Source of the DNA: Rhea pennata
Taxonomy: Eukaryota; Chordata; Aves; Rheiformes; Rheidae
Reading direction: 5' to 3'
NCBI RefSeq assembly: GCF_028389875.1
Contig: NC_084678.1
Coordinates: forward strand, 13,298,899-13,362,898
Length of the DNA: 64,000 nucleotides
Shown here: in pieces, positions 1-12,688 of the stretch
Numbering within the stretch: the first letter of the stretch is position 1
Layout: each line of letters begins with the position of its first letter
Notes under the pieces: generated by a model
Databases searched by the model: none
Told to the model about the DNA's origin: nothing
Seen by the model: only the letters and a program-made list of their open reading frames with translations
Program-made: the position numbers and the translations under genes

Positions 1-3000
1 TGCTGTTGGCAAAATACTGTAGCCTTAATGGTGCAATATAAATATATGAGGAGTTTTTTTTTGAATATGTAATGTTACAGACTATAGGGAATTAAACAAT
101 TTTCTTGGTTTATGAAGAGATTCATAAGGAGAGATGAAAGCCTTTGCAAATGGTAGCAATTTGGAAAAGCAGGACATTATGGAAAGGGCAGGGCAAATTT
201 TAATATACGTTTTGTACTAATGTTGCATTTTTAACTGGGGGCAGCCTTGAGGCATTTACTGAATTGTTAAATACTTCAGAGATTTATTTTGTATTAAAAT
301 CAATTCTGATAAGTTAGTTTAGTAATGGATCCTTACAAATGCAATAATTGAAATATATACCCTGTGGACAGCTGTTAAGATGAATGTTTCCATAACAACA
401 CACAGCTACAGCAGGTCTGCAATGACACACGATACAGTTTCTATGGTAATGCAATGTCTTAGTCTCTGAAAAGCAGGGAAATCCATTACGAAAAGTAGGC
501 ACTGATAGGTTAGAGTCAAGGGAGGTTCTTGCTCACATTTATCTGTGTCTAGCCACATCTTGCCACTTTTCTCTTATACCCAGACTGCAAACTTTTTACA
601 TTGGAGAGACCCTGTTTTAGGTTGTTTTCCTGAAGAAATTGACCATATTCCATGGTCACAATGAGTTTATCAATGATGTGATACAAGAATCAAACAATTA
701 TTTCAGTTTATCTTGAAGATCTATAGAACATTAAAAACAAGGTAATAAAGAGTTGAAAGAGTACACAAAAAAACATCAAATAGGAGGACTTGAGGTAGAT
801 CAAGAAAGAATTACAGAGAACAGTTTGGATTCACGTCAAACTGAATGGAAGACACAAACTAGCTTTGCACAAAAATGCAATGGTAGATATAAAGGGGGCC
901 TTTAAGCAGTAAAAGATAGCTTAGAAAGGGGTAGAAAAGGATTTGTCATGGATTTAGGTACCTAGTTGCTCTGTGTGTCCCACTTCAGTCTCTTGCATCC
1001 TTTGTGAATTCTGAGCCTTAATCACCCTGGCCTGTATTTGTCTCAGGTAACTTCAGTTACATACCTGAGTTGCCTGGTCTACTTTAGTCAATAAAAAGAA
1101 ATAGGCCCACTCACCTTGGGTCCAAGATCTTGTCTGTGCTGAAGAGTATTTTGGAGGAGACCCTGCCTTAAATGGAAGCCTCGTGCAACACCAACTCTAA
1201 GCTACACACTGATGCTGATGCTTAAAGTTGGTTAGGGAAGCAAGGCTTCCATGCCTTATATTATACATCTGCTTCACTATAGAAACTAAAGAAAAAGCTA
1301 AAGGTTTTCTAGAAAGAAATTACTATTTCTGGGTGTCAGTTCTGCTTACAAACTGAAATCACAATATCTGAGATGGTTTCTAATTTTGCTTTCTGGACAA
1401 CAGAGATGCTTAAAGAAACATTTCAGGAGTGATTCCTCTCAACATTATTCTCACTATATAGTATACTACTGTTTTTACTCCAGTTAGTTTTCTGTTTGAA
1501 ATTAAAATGAAGCTTCAGTGGAATTAAATTGTTTTACATTTGCATGGTCTTTAACTATGGTATAACATTATTTTAAGTGTGTTGTAATTACAACTATTTT
1601 GAACAACACAAAATAAAAGATGATCTTAATATTTGTAGCTATTCAGGCAAACTTAGTATGTACAGCTTTTTTTTTCTTTGATGAGTTTTGAGCAGTTAAT
1701 AAGATACTCATTTCAGATTTTTTTTTACTTAACCTGCACAATCCAATTAAAATCTTTTAAGGAAGATAGGCTTATTCTGGCACAGTGTTCCCAAGGATTT
1801 TCCCTACAGGCAATATTTGGCCTACTCAGTACAAAGGGGTCTGCTAGATCTATAGAGGAATTTAAAAGAGTAAGAAAACATTTTATTAGTTTTAATTTCT
1901 GAAGGTAATCTGTAGAGGAACATGTAGGAATGCATAGTACTTTTATACCTTTAAGGCAATACAGACAAAAACTTATTTTCTACCAGGAATCGGCTTTTGT
2001 GCCAGTTAGTTTGAAAGCAAGTAGTATGATGACATTATTGCTTTAAACTAACGTAGACCATTAGCTCCATGTTTAATGCTAAGGTGGATTGGATTTGATT
2101 CCTGTACAGATGTTGCAGAGGAGAAGGATTCTTTATGCTTTATTCCATGTTCCTGTATTCTGAGTGTACTAGACATTTGGCTGTAAAAGTCCGCACAGAT
2201 TATTCATCTGCAGTCAAATTTACCAAGTATCAGTGGTATCTTAAATGATGGGGTTAACACCAGACAGATTCGCAACAGAACTTCTGCACAGCCTCCCGTC
2301 TGAAATTAGAACTAATCCAATGGAAAAGGAGACTATTTTCAGTAATTTCAGTTCATATTTTGAGTCAAGATGAAGGCATATTGGAACAGGTACTTGGAAA
2401 TTCAGTTAATACCAAACAGATGCTAATTCAATACAGATACAGTCATGGAAACCTCAGTTAAAACTCTACTGTCACATTTCATTGTGCTTATTTAAGGACT
2501 CCTTAGTACCTTGTAACAGAAGAAAGAACATGGAAAATTATGTCCACAGTTTTGCATACACTTATTATGGACAAAAAGCTTCATTTAAATATAACATCAG
2601 ATTACCCATTCCTGTAAGTAGTCAATGCCATAAGCTGGAGTGCCATGTGTGGTGTCTGAGTCTGGGGGAAGTGAGTGGTTAGATGTTGAAGAATTTTTTC
2701 AGCATGTACATAATATTTGAGGGTGAGAGGATTTCAAACATTAATAGCTGAAAAACTGCTGATACAGTTTTCATGTCTGCTTTTGAAAATCAGAGCCATT
2801 AATGGTGCCAATAAATTACAAAAAAGTCATGGTAGTCCAATTACTGCTATTTTAAAATACCAAGATTCCTTTGTAGCTATGGAAACAAAAATGCAGACAT
2901 TAATGAGTGGGGGGGGGTAGAACTGGTGTTTCCGTGACAACAGATAAAAGCATAGCTCCATGAAACCCAAAGGAGAGAATAACAGAAATACCTTTTACCA

Positions 3001-4830
3001 TCAGATACAACTGAAATAGAAGTCCAGTGCAATAAAGTATTTCACTAGTAAAGGCATTAATAGGCCAAAATATTCTGCCAAGAAGCTACAAGTGCTCTTT
3101 TCACATGACCACTTCACATTTCTAATACTGAAATTAGCCAGTAGCATGAGGCATTCTGATGTGTTCTATTGATTATCTTCAAGCGGATAAGAAGAAAAAT
3201 GGCATGTTAAAGCCTGTGATGAGGACTGGAATGCTGTTGTAGCACATGTGGAGTAGATGAGTGTGGTACATAGCATGCTGAAAGAACTTCTCAGACAACA
3301 GGCACAAGACATTAAGGGATAGGTCCCAACCCAGAGATTGCTCTAGATGCTTTGCAATGTGGATGTGTCTAATACACTCTAAACTATGGACAGAGTTTGA
3401 TGCTACTATTTCATGCCCACGTGTTGCCTGGAGAACAGCAGTTGTTCCATGGAGTGCATCATAAAGTCTGTGCAGATGTAATTCCTCTTGTCCAGATGAA
3501 AAAATTAAAAGTACTAGGTATTATTATGACACAGGAAAGGAGACATGGAGTATGTGACTTTCTTGACTTATTATCACTCAGAATTTATCAGGCGGCTTCT
3601 CACATAATCCAAAAATATTTTTATCACAGGAACCTAAAGTTGTAGACAACAAAATAAAGGAGGTATTGTGATATAGGTAAACAAGAGCATTTCAGTACGA
3701 TTACAGGGCTTTTCTTCGGTGGCTAGCATAAGCATAACAGAACAATGATATTTTAAAATAATTAAATGAAATTAATAAATAAAAGAGTTAATTCTTAAAA
3801 TCCCCACAGGTATTTTGAAATAAATTAATCTTCAAAAAGACATCTTCCTTTGAATCTATCCAGCTTATGGTACTGAGAGCATCACTTCATAGTCAAAGTA
3901 TATCAATTCAAAATCCTAAATTATTTTGTGTCTATAGCAATAAAGAGCTGGATACTAAGCTTTAAAAATGTAGTTTCCTTGACAACATGTTGAGTAAAAA
4001 AACAACAGCATAAAAACTTGTGGAGAAAATAAAGATGTAGTTGAGTTGGCTGAGTGGTGTGGGACATGACCACGAAGCTTTCAATGGGTTTACCTATGTG
4101 ACTGGTACAGGCCTGGGGTCACAGAGATGGGAATGCTGTGTTTCAGCTGTTCTAGATACTGATGTTTCATTTTACTGTTTTTAACACTGATCTGCAGCTT
4201 GATTCAAATGATGAATGACTTCTCAAAAATTAGTCTCATTTCCTGCAAAGTGCATTTATATGGTGAATATTATCTGAATATTATCAGAAGTTACCTGTTT
4301 TTTATGAGAAATAAGAAACAGATGGAAAAAAATCAGTATGAATGTGCTCTCTATTTTGTGTATGTGTAGAAGACTGACTAGCTGACTTTTTGAGTTAAAG
4401 CAACTGTTCCTCTAAAAGCTATATTTTTGCCTTTATGTTATCACATTTAAGTGCACTGTAATTGTAATTACTCATGTTTATGGTATTTTCTAGAGTATGA
4501 TGTCCCTGAAAATACCATAGCTTATTACTCCAGCAGTCTAAACGATCTGATGATACTATTCCTACCTCTCCTGAGAAATGTTTATTTTGTAGAAGAGCCA
4601 GCATAGGGACCTCCATTTTTTACCCTTTCAACTGTCAGCAAAAGAATGACTTGAGCGAGGAGGAGTAATTGGAGTATTCTTCATTACCACCCTGTCTCCC
4701 AGTACCTTACCAGTAAAGCTAGGCTCAACCATATGCTTTTTCTCACAGTTGTCTTTAAGTTTTTCTTCTTGAGTTACGGACCATCCTTGTGAAGTAAGCC
4801 ATAAAACAGTCCTTCACCTGCTTATGCTGA

Positions 4831-4870
4831 AATAATAATAATAATATAAATAAATAAATAAATAATAAAT
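4831..4870. repeat. (AAT)n then (AAAT)n microsatellite
   Basis: AATAATAATA followed by TAAATAAATA units. A short (AT)n and TTC-type tract follows at 4995-5030. Confidence 0.85.
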
Positions 4871-7830
4871 CAGTCCAGTACGATGATTCAGGCTATATAT
4901 TTAGAGCCTTACCTAAAACACATTAAAACTAAATCTGGGGAAAATATCTATGGACTTTAATGGGAGTTGCTTCAAGGCTATAGGTAGCATCTAAATATAT
5001 ATATATATATATTTTTTTCTTCTTCTTCTTTGAGTGTCTACATGCATAGCTCCACTCTTGGAGCGAAAAAAACACCCGAGCACTTTAGACTCTTTAGATT
5101 CATAGTAAAATGATTAGGTTGTATGCTCAACTAGCTGAACATTTTCATTTTTGTGATTGCACTTTCTCAGCAGCACTTGACTCTTTTCCCTGTGGGATCT
5201 ATTACTTCAGCCTTGTGTTTTATTTTTTTCGCTTGCACTGGCTTTTCTTTGGCAAGTAGATTCTTATTTGCTTCTAATGAAGCAGTGTGTCTCCCCTTTG
5301 CTGTTCCAGCACATTTTTGTCTTTAAGTTTCTTTTTTTATCTTGATCTTTTATTTTTTTCTTTTTGCTATGGCCTGACCAGTGAGGGTTATGCTTCTCTT
5401 TAGCATGGCTGTTCTTGCTCTCTAAGCAAAATGTACAAAAGTGCCGTATGAATCTTAGTAGCTATTACACAGTACTGATGGAAGGGTAATATTTGGCTGT
5501 CTAGTTTACCCAAATGCCTTCATTCCTCCCACTCTGATTACCTTTTGTTCTATTCAAATTCATTCAATTTTTAGAAACTTCCTTTAAGGGATTCTGTAAA
5601 CTTGCAGAGCTGTGTTCTGTGCGGAAAAATATCACGTTAAATATCATAGTGCAAATTCATCTTTGGTCAAATGGAATTTGTGTAGGCAGTCATAATTTCT
5701 GTATGTGTAAACTTAACAGTCCTTAGGTCTGTACATTGTACCTTAACATTCTTCATGATTGTCAGCGTTTAATTTGTTGGAATTTAGGGAGGGGAGAGGG
5801 AAAAATAGCATAAAACTATAATCATGGTTTCTGACTTCTGTACAGCTTAGCAGTGAGTTAGAGGATTAGTCTCCAGAGGAAAGTTAGATGCATTTGGACA
5901 TTAGGTTTCAGATGTCACTTCAAAAAATGAAAAATGGCCAGCATCATGGCAGAAATGATGAATGATGTAGCAGCTTGGAAAAACGACTAATTATACTATC
6001 ACAGTATCTTTCAAAGATATTGTCTCAGGCTATATATCTTGTTACTACACTTTTCAAACTGGGTCAGTAAAACTGTAATTCTTTGTGTTTTTTAAAAATG
6101 AGTTATTATAGAAGATTGAAATGACACTACTCATTAATAATGCACAGTGTTCACTGAGTAGAAAGTACGTGAAGATTAATTTAGAGTTTAGAGAAAGAAA
6201 AAGTAATCAAAAGGATTAAATCTGGTTTTACTTTATACACACAAAATTACAATACAATTAAAATTACCAGTTTTACTGAGTTGATGTAAGCAATTTCAGT
6301 TTGCAGTATGCATCATGTTGTATAGCTGCGCTTCTAAAGTCTGCATGAACGTAACTCTCTGGTAGGAGCCATACTTCTGTCTCTAACCATGCACTTTTCT
6401 ATCCTAACTGAAGCCACACACATTTCTCTGGTAAAATTTCCCTGAAGCTGACTTCAACCATTATACAAGAAAGAAGAATTTAAGTTTCTTCTGTGGCTAG
6501 TATATAGTCGCACTCAAAACTTGGTCAGCCTGTACTAGCAGTAATCTCTCTTTTCACATTGTTTTAGACATAGAAATGAAGATCTCTTTTTTTATTCACC
6601 CTAGTGTGATTGTTTAACTCTCTTTATGATATTCTTTTTAAAAAGTTGGGTTTAATAGTCTAAAATCCTCAAGTTCAATCTTGCTGTTTTTACTCACACA
6701 TTGAATTCTGCTTATTTGGGATTCGGCTCTGGATCCTCCAGACTGGAAACTCTCAACTACTTGCCTTGCTGCTGAACAGCCCCTGCCAGTGAGGCCAGGA
6801 GATAGGCTGAAGAACTGTCAGAGATACTATGCCCTACGTGGCAATATGGGCATCATGAAGTGCTTCTTCTCTTTCCCATCCTCCTTTTGTCTAGGTGTCC
6901 TTGCTCTTTAGCGTCTGCTGAATACCAAATGCAGTGGAACCCCTGCTTGTCTTGGAGCGCATTTAAATATTTGAAAAAAAAATCAAACCTAAAAATTGCA
7001 TTCAAAAATGCATATGCCTCGTGTCCAAGCACATAATTTTTGAAGCTGAATGTCTTCTCTCATACAAATATATGTAATTAACAAGTGCCAATCCCTTCCT
7101 ATCACAGAGTGGACAAGTCAAAAAAGGTTCCTTGAAGTTTTCCAGGTCTTTTCAAAAACTACGTTCTTTCCCTGTCTGCCTTTTTGATCAAAAAGATGTT
7201 TGAGAAGTGTTATCACTTGCCTGACCTAAAGAAGCTCACCCTATTCATATGCATTTATATTCACTTTCTGTAGTGCCAGCAATTATATTTTAGTTAGCAT
7301 TTTCCCCTCCTCTCCCTCGGTATTACAGAGAACAGTCCCTCTGTCTCATTCCTGTTGACCTGCTTTATATCAGTAGTTAAAACAGACATTCAGATCTGTT
7401 TTCTGTCTCATTGGATTTGAATCAGTAAGTTTGATGCACTGTTAGACTAATGAATAAAAATGGGTCACCAGAACACCCCCTTTTTCCTGGCTATGTTTTG
7501 TGAAATATTCAAAGGAATGATCATTTCCTACCTGGCTGGTTACAGAGTGGCTGCTATGGCTATGGTACCATTCTGCTCTGTGCTACCAAGATTTGAGTAG
7601 CTCTTTAGCATGGTCAAAGACAGAAATGTAGGCATCCTTTAAAGAGTTTTACTGTGGAAATCTGGATACCTTTTGGACTATAGGTCCATGTAGGTTAATT
7701 TTTAAAAATGCAGAAAAAAATCGTAACAAAATGTTCATTCTAAATAAAATCAAGAACCTTCCTAAATACTTAATTTACATTGTTTATTTCAAAGGCCCAG
7801 GAGGAAATCTGAGTGGATTACATTTATTAA

Positions 7831-7896
7831 GATTAAAACAAAAAAAAAAAAAAGAAAAAAGAAAAAAAAATTTGAAAAAGAGAAAAGAAAAAAAGT
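7831..7896. repeat. A-rich low-complexity tract
   Basis: Almost all A with scattered G and T, including AAAAGAAAAA units. Confidence 0.9.
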
Positions 7897-10800
7897 AATC
7901 ATTTTTCATTGGTGCCTGATTTTTTTTAACTGTTTGCAAATCTTCAGTGTAATGGTTTGAAACCCAGTCGTGTCATTTCTTTACGCCCACACAGAGCTGC
8001 AGTAGTGCAGACACTGTAGCAGGCAAACCATATTACCAGCAACGGCCATTAAAACTCTTCCCACACCAAGCGTGGGCTTACTTCACCCCCTCTCCTCTTT
8101 GCACACACCCCACCACCCACCCTTCAGTTTTCAATTGCTTAAAAAGAAAAGAGAAAGACATTGAAAAAAGAAAACAGGATGCTTCTTTTGTTTCAACGCT
8201 ATTCCAGAGACCTGAACCTTTCTACCTGCCTGTGAATTGGCCACTTAAAGGTTAGCAAATATTTTATCATTTTATGTAGACAGAGATACAATTCAATTAT
8301 AGACAGTAAGAGATAAATTATTAAGTTATAATTGTTTTAATATAATGGTTTATTTCAATTAGGAACGAGGATTTTTTCCTAAAATACATAGCATTTTGAT
8401 AGCAGCTCCACTTCTATTTTTAAGAGGGCTTTAATCAGTATTTTTTCATCATTTAGTCCAACATCCTAAACTTTAAAAGATGGATTAGGGCTATTATTTT
8501 TCTGTTAGCACAACCTGTTGATTACAGACTGCTGGCTGGAGGTTAACTCTTTCCTAACAAGGGAAATGCACAGGAGCGAGTTTGATGAAAGGACAAAAGA
8601 ATGGAAATCCTTTGAGGTTTTTAAATTTTTTTAAGCATTAAAAATTCTATTTTTGTCATTGTGAAGCCACTAACAGTGTTACAAAAATAACAGATGTGTT
8701 AGATGCGTATCTCTTTAGAAAGATGTAAATTTAAAATAGAGACACAGAATAAACTAGAAAGCATTTCTTAAGACTAGAGCTGAGAAGAATAGCAGTATAA
8801 GAAGCAGAATAGGAAATAATCTCCTATACAAATAGGATGAAGGGCCAAAGCAATGTTGTACTTACACATTAGAATATATTTTAGCTAACAGTGTTCTTAC
8901 TGATGTGAAGCCTTTTGCATATTTTCACTTACAGATATTCAAGAAAAGGATAATCAAAAAGATACAAAACAGTATGTATTTAATAACAATCAGAACCAGT
9001 TGGTTCTGTTTTGGAATGAATGGAAGGTTCTAGAGATCATTAAGATCAGCTGCTACATTTTATATGGGATATCATATTAATTTGCTCCATCATATTTTTT
9101 TAAAGGATTTTAATACTGTATTCTGATAAGGTGTTTGCAAAAATGAACAAAATAATTTAGCTGATATAACACAACAATAGTGGAAGTGTAGTATCAAAAA
9201 TATTTGTCCACAGGATCCGGTGCCAGCATTTCAGAGTTTGATAAGCTTGTTTTCTAGATGCTTTGTTCTTCTGTAGCAGATGAAGCAGATCAAATCTTCA
9301 CAAATTTTGTAACAAGTAGCAAAATTTTCCAAAGTCAGAATTTGAGTAAGAAATGTTATAATCGAAAGAGTATTAGGATTTCAGAAAATTAGGGAATTAG
9401 GCATTTTCATCCTGATCCTACAGGGGACTGAAACTCCCAGCTTTGGTAGTAAAGTTATGAGAAGTCTGCACACTGCTGGCAGAACTTCCAGTCTTCTAAG
9501 ATCAGATTCCTTAAGAACAAGTGAAAATGTGAAGTCATTACTTCTGTTATGAGACATTTCAAGATACAAAGTCAAACTGAGAAAAGAGCAAAGGCAGAAA
9601 TAGTTTTAAAATAAAACAAGACTAACAGGAATTTCTGGGCTAATCAGAAAATGTATCATCAGGTTCATTTGCTAGTTTGAACTGAGGTCTAGAAATCTCC
9701 AGAATTAGAGTATATTCTTAAACATTTTCCTTTCCATTGAACAAGTAGTTTTTGGAATACCTGTATGAAATTTATTTCTGGCCCTGTAATTCACAACTAC
9801 TTTATTATATTTACATAGAAGTATCATTTAGTCAGTCAAAGAGGTCGTCTTCATAAGCACTGGGCACTCTGTGCTTGCAGTCAGTGGTAGATTGGCAACA
9901 GGGAATATTCCCAGTATCTCTATCTTCTGCTGACAGTAAGATACTGAGTGCTGTTCTTAGCATCATTTTCCTCGCATGAAAAATTATAGCTCACAATCTC
10001 ACAGGATACTTTCGCTTCATTTAAGCTTTTAAACTACTTAAAAACATGTAGTTGACAGGATTTTTGAAATATATTAGCTTACTAGTATAGGAAACATACT
10101 TACTGCTGTACTTTCACTTGATCACATCTTTGACTTTAAAAAGTCTCTGAAAAGTACAGGAAAAGGATACCAGGTTTTAGACACCTGGGAAGGAGCCCTT
10201 TCAGCAGGTTCTTGGAATCTGGAAATGCATGCTAACAGTATGTGGGCTTGATTTCTATAAATCCTGATTAAGACCTGAATTAAGTGTGTAGAGAGTTTGT
10301 TAGCAGCACATATTCCCTACTCTATACTACCTGACAGTAGGTTTATACATAGATAAAATAGCTATTATGCTGGATCTTGGGCCAACTGAAGTTAATTGTT
10401 TTTTTTTCCCCCCAGCAAGATAATGTTTTGAACTTGAATGAATGCGAGCAATCTTCCATGCAGATGCTAGCTTAGGAAGTGACACCTAGAAATAGATTGA
10501 TTTGAAACAAATCAAAAATGACTTAATTTTATACAGAACTAATGCAATACTAGTCCTCTTTATTAAGTGTACAGTGCAAATTACTTGCAGTCATTCCAGT
10601 AATCTGTTCACTTATATAAATGGGAGGAATCATAGCATTCTGTGGGATGAGCTTCATTCTAGACTCACTTAGGATTCAGGAATTTCAGATCAAGCTTCAA
10701 AAAACTCAGCTAAGCCCTAAAGCCTGTGTGATGGTAGAAAAAATCAATTTAAGCACTTGCATTTGTTGTAACTTGCTTTATTTATTCCTTCAAGCCCCTC

Positions 10801-12637
10801 AGGATACGAAGTTTGCAATTTTAGCATTTACCTACCGACAGTATTCTAAATGATGACCTTTAGAAGCTCATATATGTTTCAGAGTTGTTAGTAGTTCCAG
10901 CAGATTGCTGGAATTATTAGTACTGTTTAAAGTAGTGTCCTTTTTAAGTAAGCTCATTGTAACTTCAAATAATAGTCTCAAAGTGGAATAAAATATAATT
11001 GTATTAAGATATATGATAAAAGTGTAGAGAAACTAATTTTGATTGGTTCTATAAAATGCCCACAGTCATGTCTTCGGATCATTTCTGTTCAGTGCCAGTT
11101 ACTCTGTTTTCCTGTTATAAGATGTGTATCTTTAACTCCAGTAGTTTGCTACCTGTCACACAGTCTTATATGGGAGAATCCATTTCTCTAAGTAATTATC
11201 TCCCAATAGAGCTGAAACTAGTTGCTGCATGTAGTAACTTTTATCCATACGGACAGGACAAGTCTGTGAACCAGAAGTGTGAGTCATTGCAAGCAGTTCA
11301 CAATGGCAAGTAGTTTTCTAGGTTCACTGATTTTAAGTGTGTGCAGTACCTTCAACTATTGCTAGGAGCGTTTCAGTGTATGATAGAAACAGAAAGGCCT
11401 TAGGCTACAATACTTGTCCTTGGTAAGAGCTTGCTTCCCCTCAGTAATTACATGACAGGCAAGAAAGATAGGAAGAATGTCCCCCAAATTAGAGGCCTAC
11501 TAAAATAGGGTCCAGAAACAAAATGAAAGCAAGCCAAGATCAGTAAAGCTCTGTAGAATTAAAATCCATTTACACCTCTAACATTAGTCAATCATCTGAA
11601 TTACTAAAGGACTCCCAGGAAATTGGATTTTGTACAAATAATCAGAAGTATTATAGTTTTGCCAGTATCCAGTTTACATCACAGATGCAGGCTCTATTTA
11701 TCCGACTTGGGCAGACGCTCATTGTGGTAAGTTACAGAATTTTGGCATTTGTGATGCAGATCAGTTAACATGATGTTAACCAGATAAAAAACTACATTTT
11801 CCAAATCAGCCAGATATGCTGATTTTGTAAAATTATGGGGAATGAATCTTGCACATTCCAGTTTAGGATTTACTCAGTCTAAGAGCAGTGTAGGGGTTAG
11901 ACATTTAATCAGTATTTTAACGGAGGTATGCCTAAAGAACAGCTGTCCTGTAACAGGAACAGCCGGGTTGTGCTATCTTTTTTGTTTGAGGAATCTTTAT
12001 GAAGTCAACTCACATGGTCTAAACTCTTAAAATTATCTTTTTCACTCCTCTTGACAGTGTCTTATCCTGTTTTCCCTAAAGTTTTTCACAAATTTGGGGG
12101 AGGTATGTTAAGGATGGCCTAAATACTTTTCTCTAGCATTGTGCATTTTGCTTCCTGGTTACTGCTTTCTACCCCATTGCAAGGCAGCATTTGAAACTGT
12201 TGGATTATACCCGCTCTGGGAACGTTTAGCATTTCATATCTAGCAACTGTCTTCCTAACTTCATTGTTTTCTTTTCAAACATGTTTTAAGAGCTATTTTT
12301 ACTATGTATTTTATAAAGTTACAAGCACATTACCTTTTGGGGTGTAAAGAGAATATTTCTGCCACTGTATCACTTCAGTGTATTTCACTGAATGATGCAA
12401 TTGATAATGCCGTGTACAAGCTGCCTACATTTCAAAGACAGCTAATTCTGTTTATAGGTTGCTAGATGAATAATGATAAATGATAAGAAGAAATTGAGAC
12501 ACTGCTTCATTTTTTTCAGTTTTATCTCTTCCTGTTTTCTGAAGGTTGTTACTATGACACAAGGTAAAAAAGAAAAACAACTTCCTATTTCTGATCATTT
12601 AAGTCTTTGTCCTTGTTTCTCTCTCTGCTTGCATCAG

Positions 12638-12688
12638 GTACTGACAGAGATGAGACTTCTTTTACTGAAATGGTTGGCTCAATAAAAG
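12638..12688 (+). other. Candidate non-coding 5'UTR exon of ZNF831
   Basis: A 51-base segment with a good acceptor (pyrimidine-rich stretch from about 12607, then GCATCAG ending 12637) and a plausible donor (AAAAG|GTATGT, 12689). It lies 4.8 kb upstream of the first coding exon, which itself starts at an acceptor, so at least one upstream exon must exist. It contains a short ATG-to-TAA frame of 11 codons. Splice-like sequences are common by chance, so this is only a candidate. Confidence 0.2.

Larger units (their letters stand above)
1..12637. other. Upstream non-coding region, no gene recognised
   Basis: AT-rich sequence whose ORFs are all short, without domain signatures or a convincing series of splice-linked exons. 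It is either the intergenic space before ZNF831 or its 5' intron. Simple repeats occur at 4831-4870 (AAT/AAAT-type), 4995-5030 (AT then TTC-type) and 7831-7896 (A-rich). The first exon(s) and promoter of ZNF831 may lie here or beyond the left edge; no CpG island is seen. Confidence 0.6.
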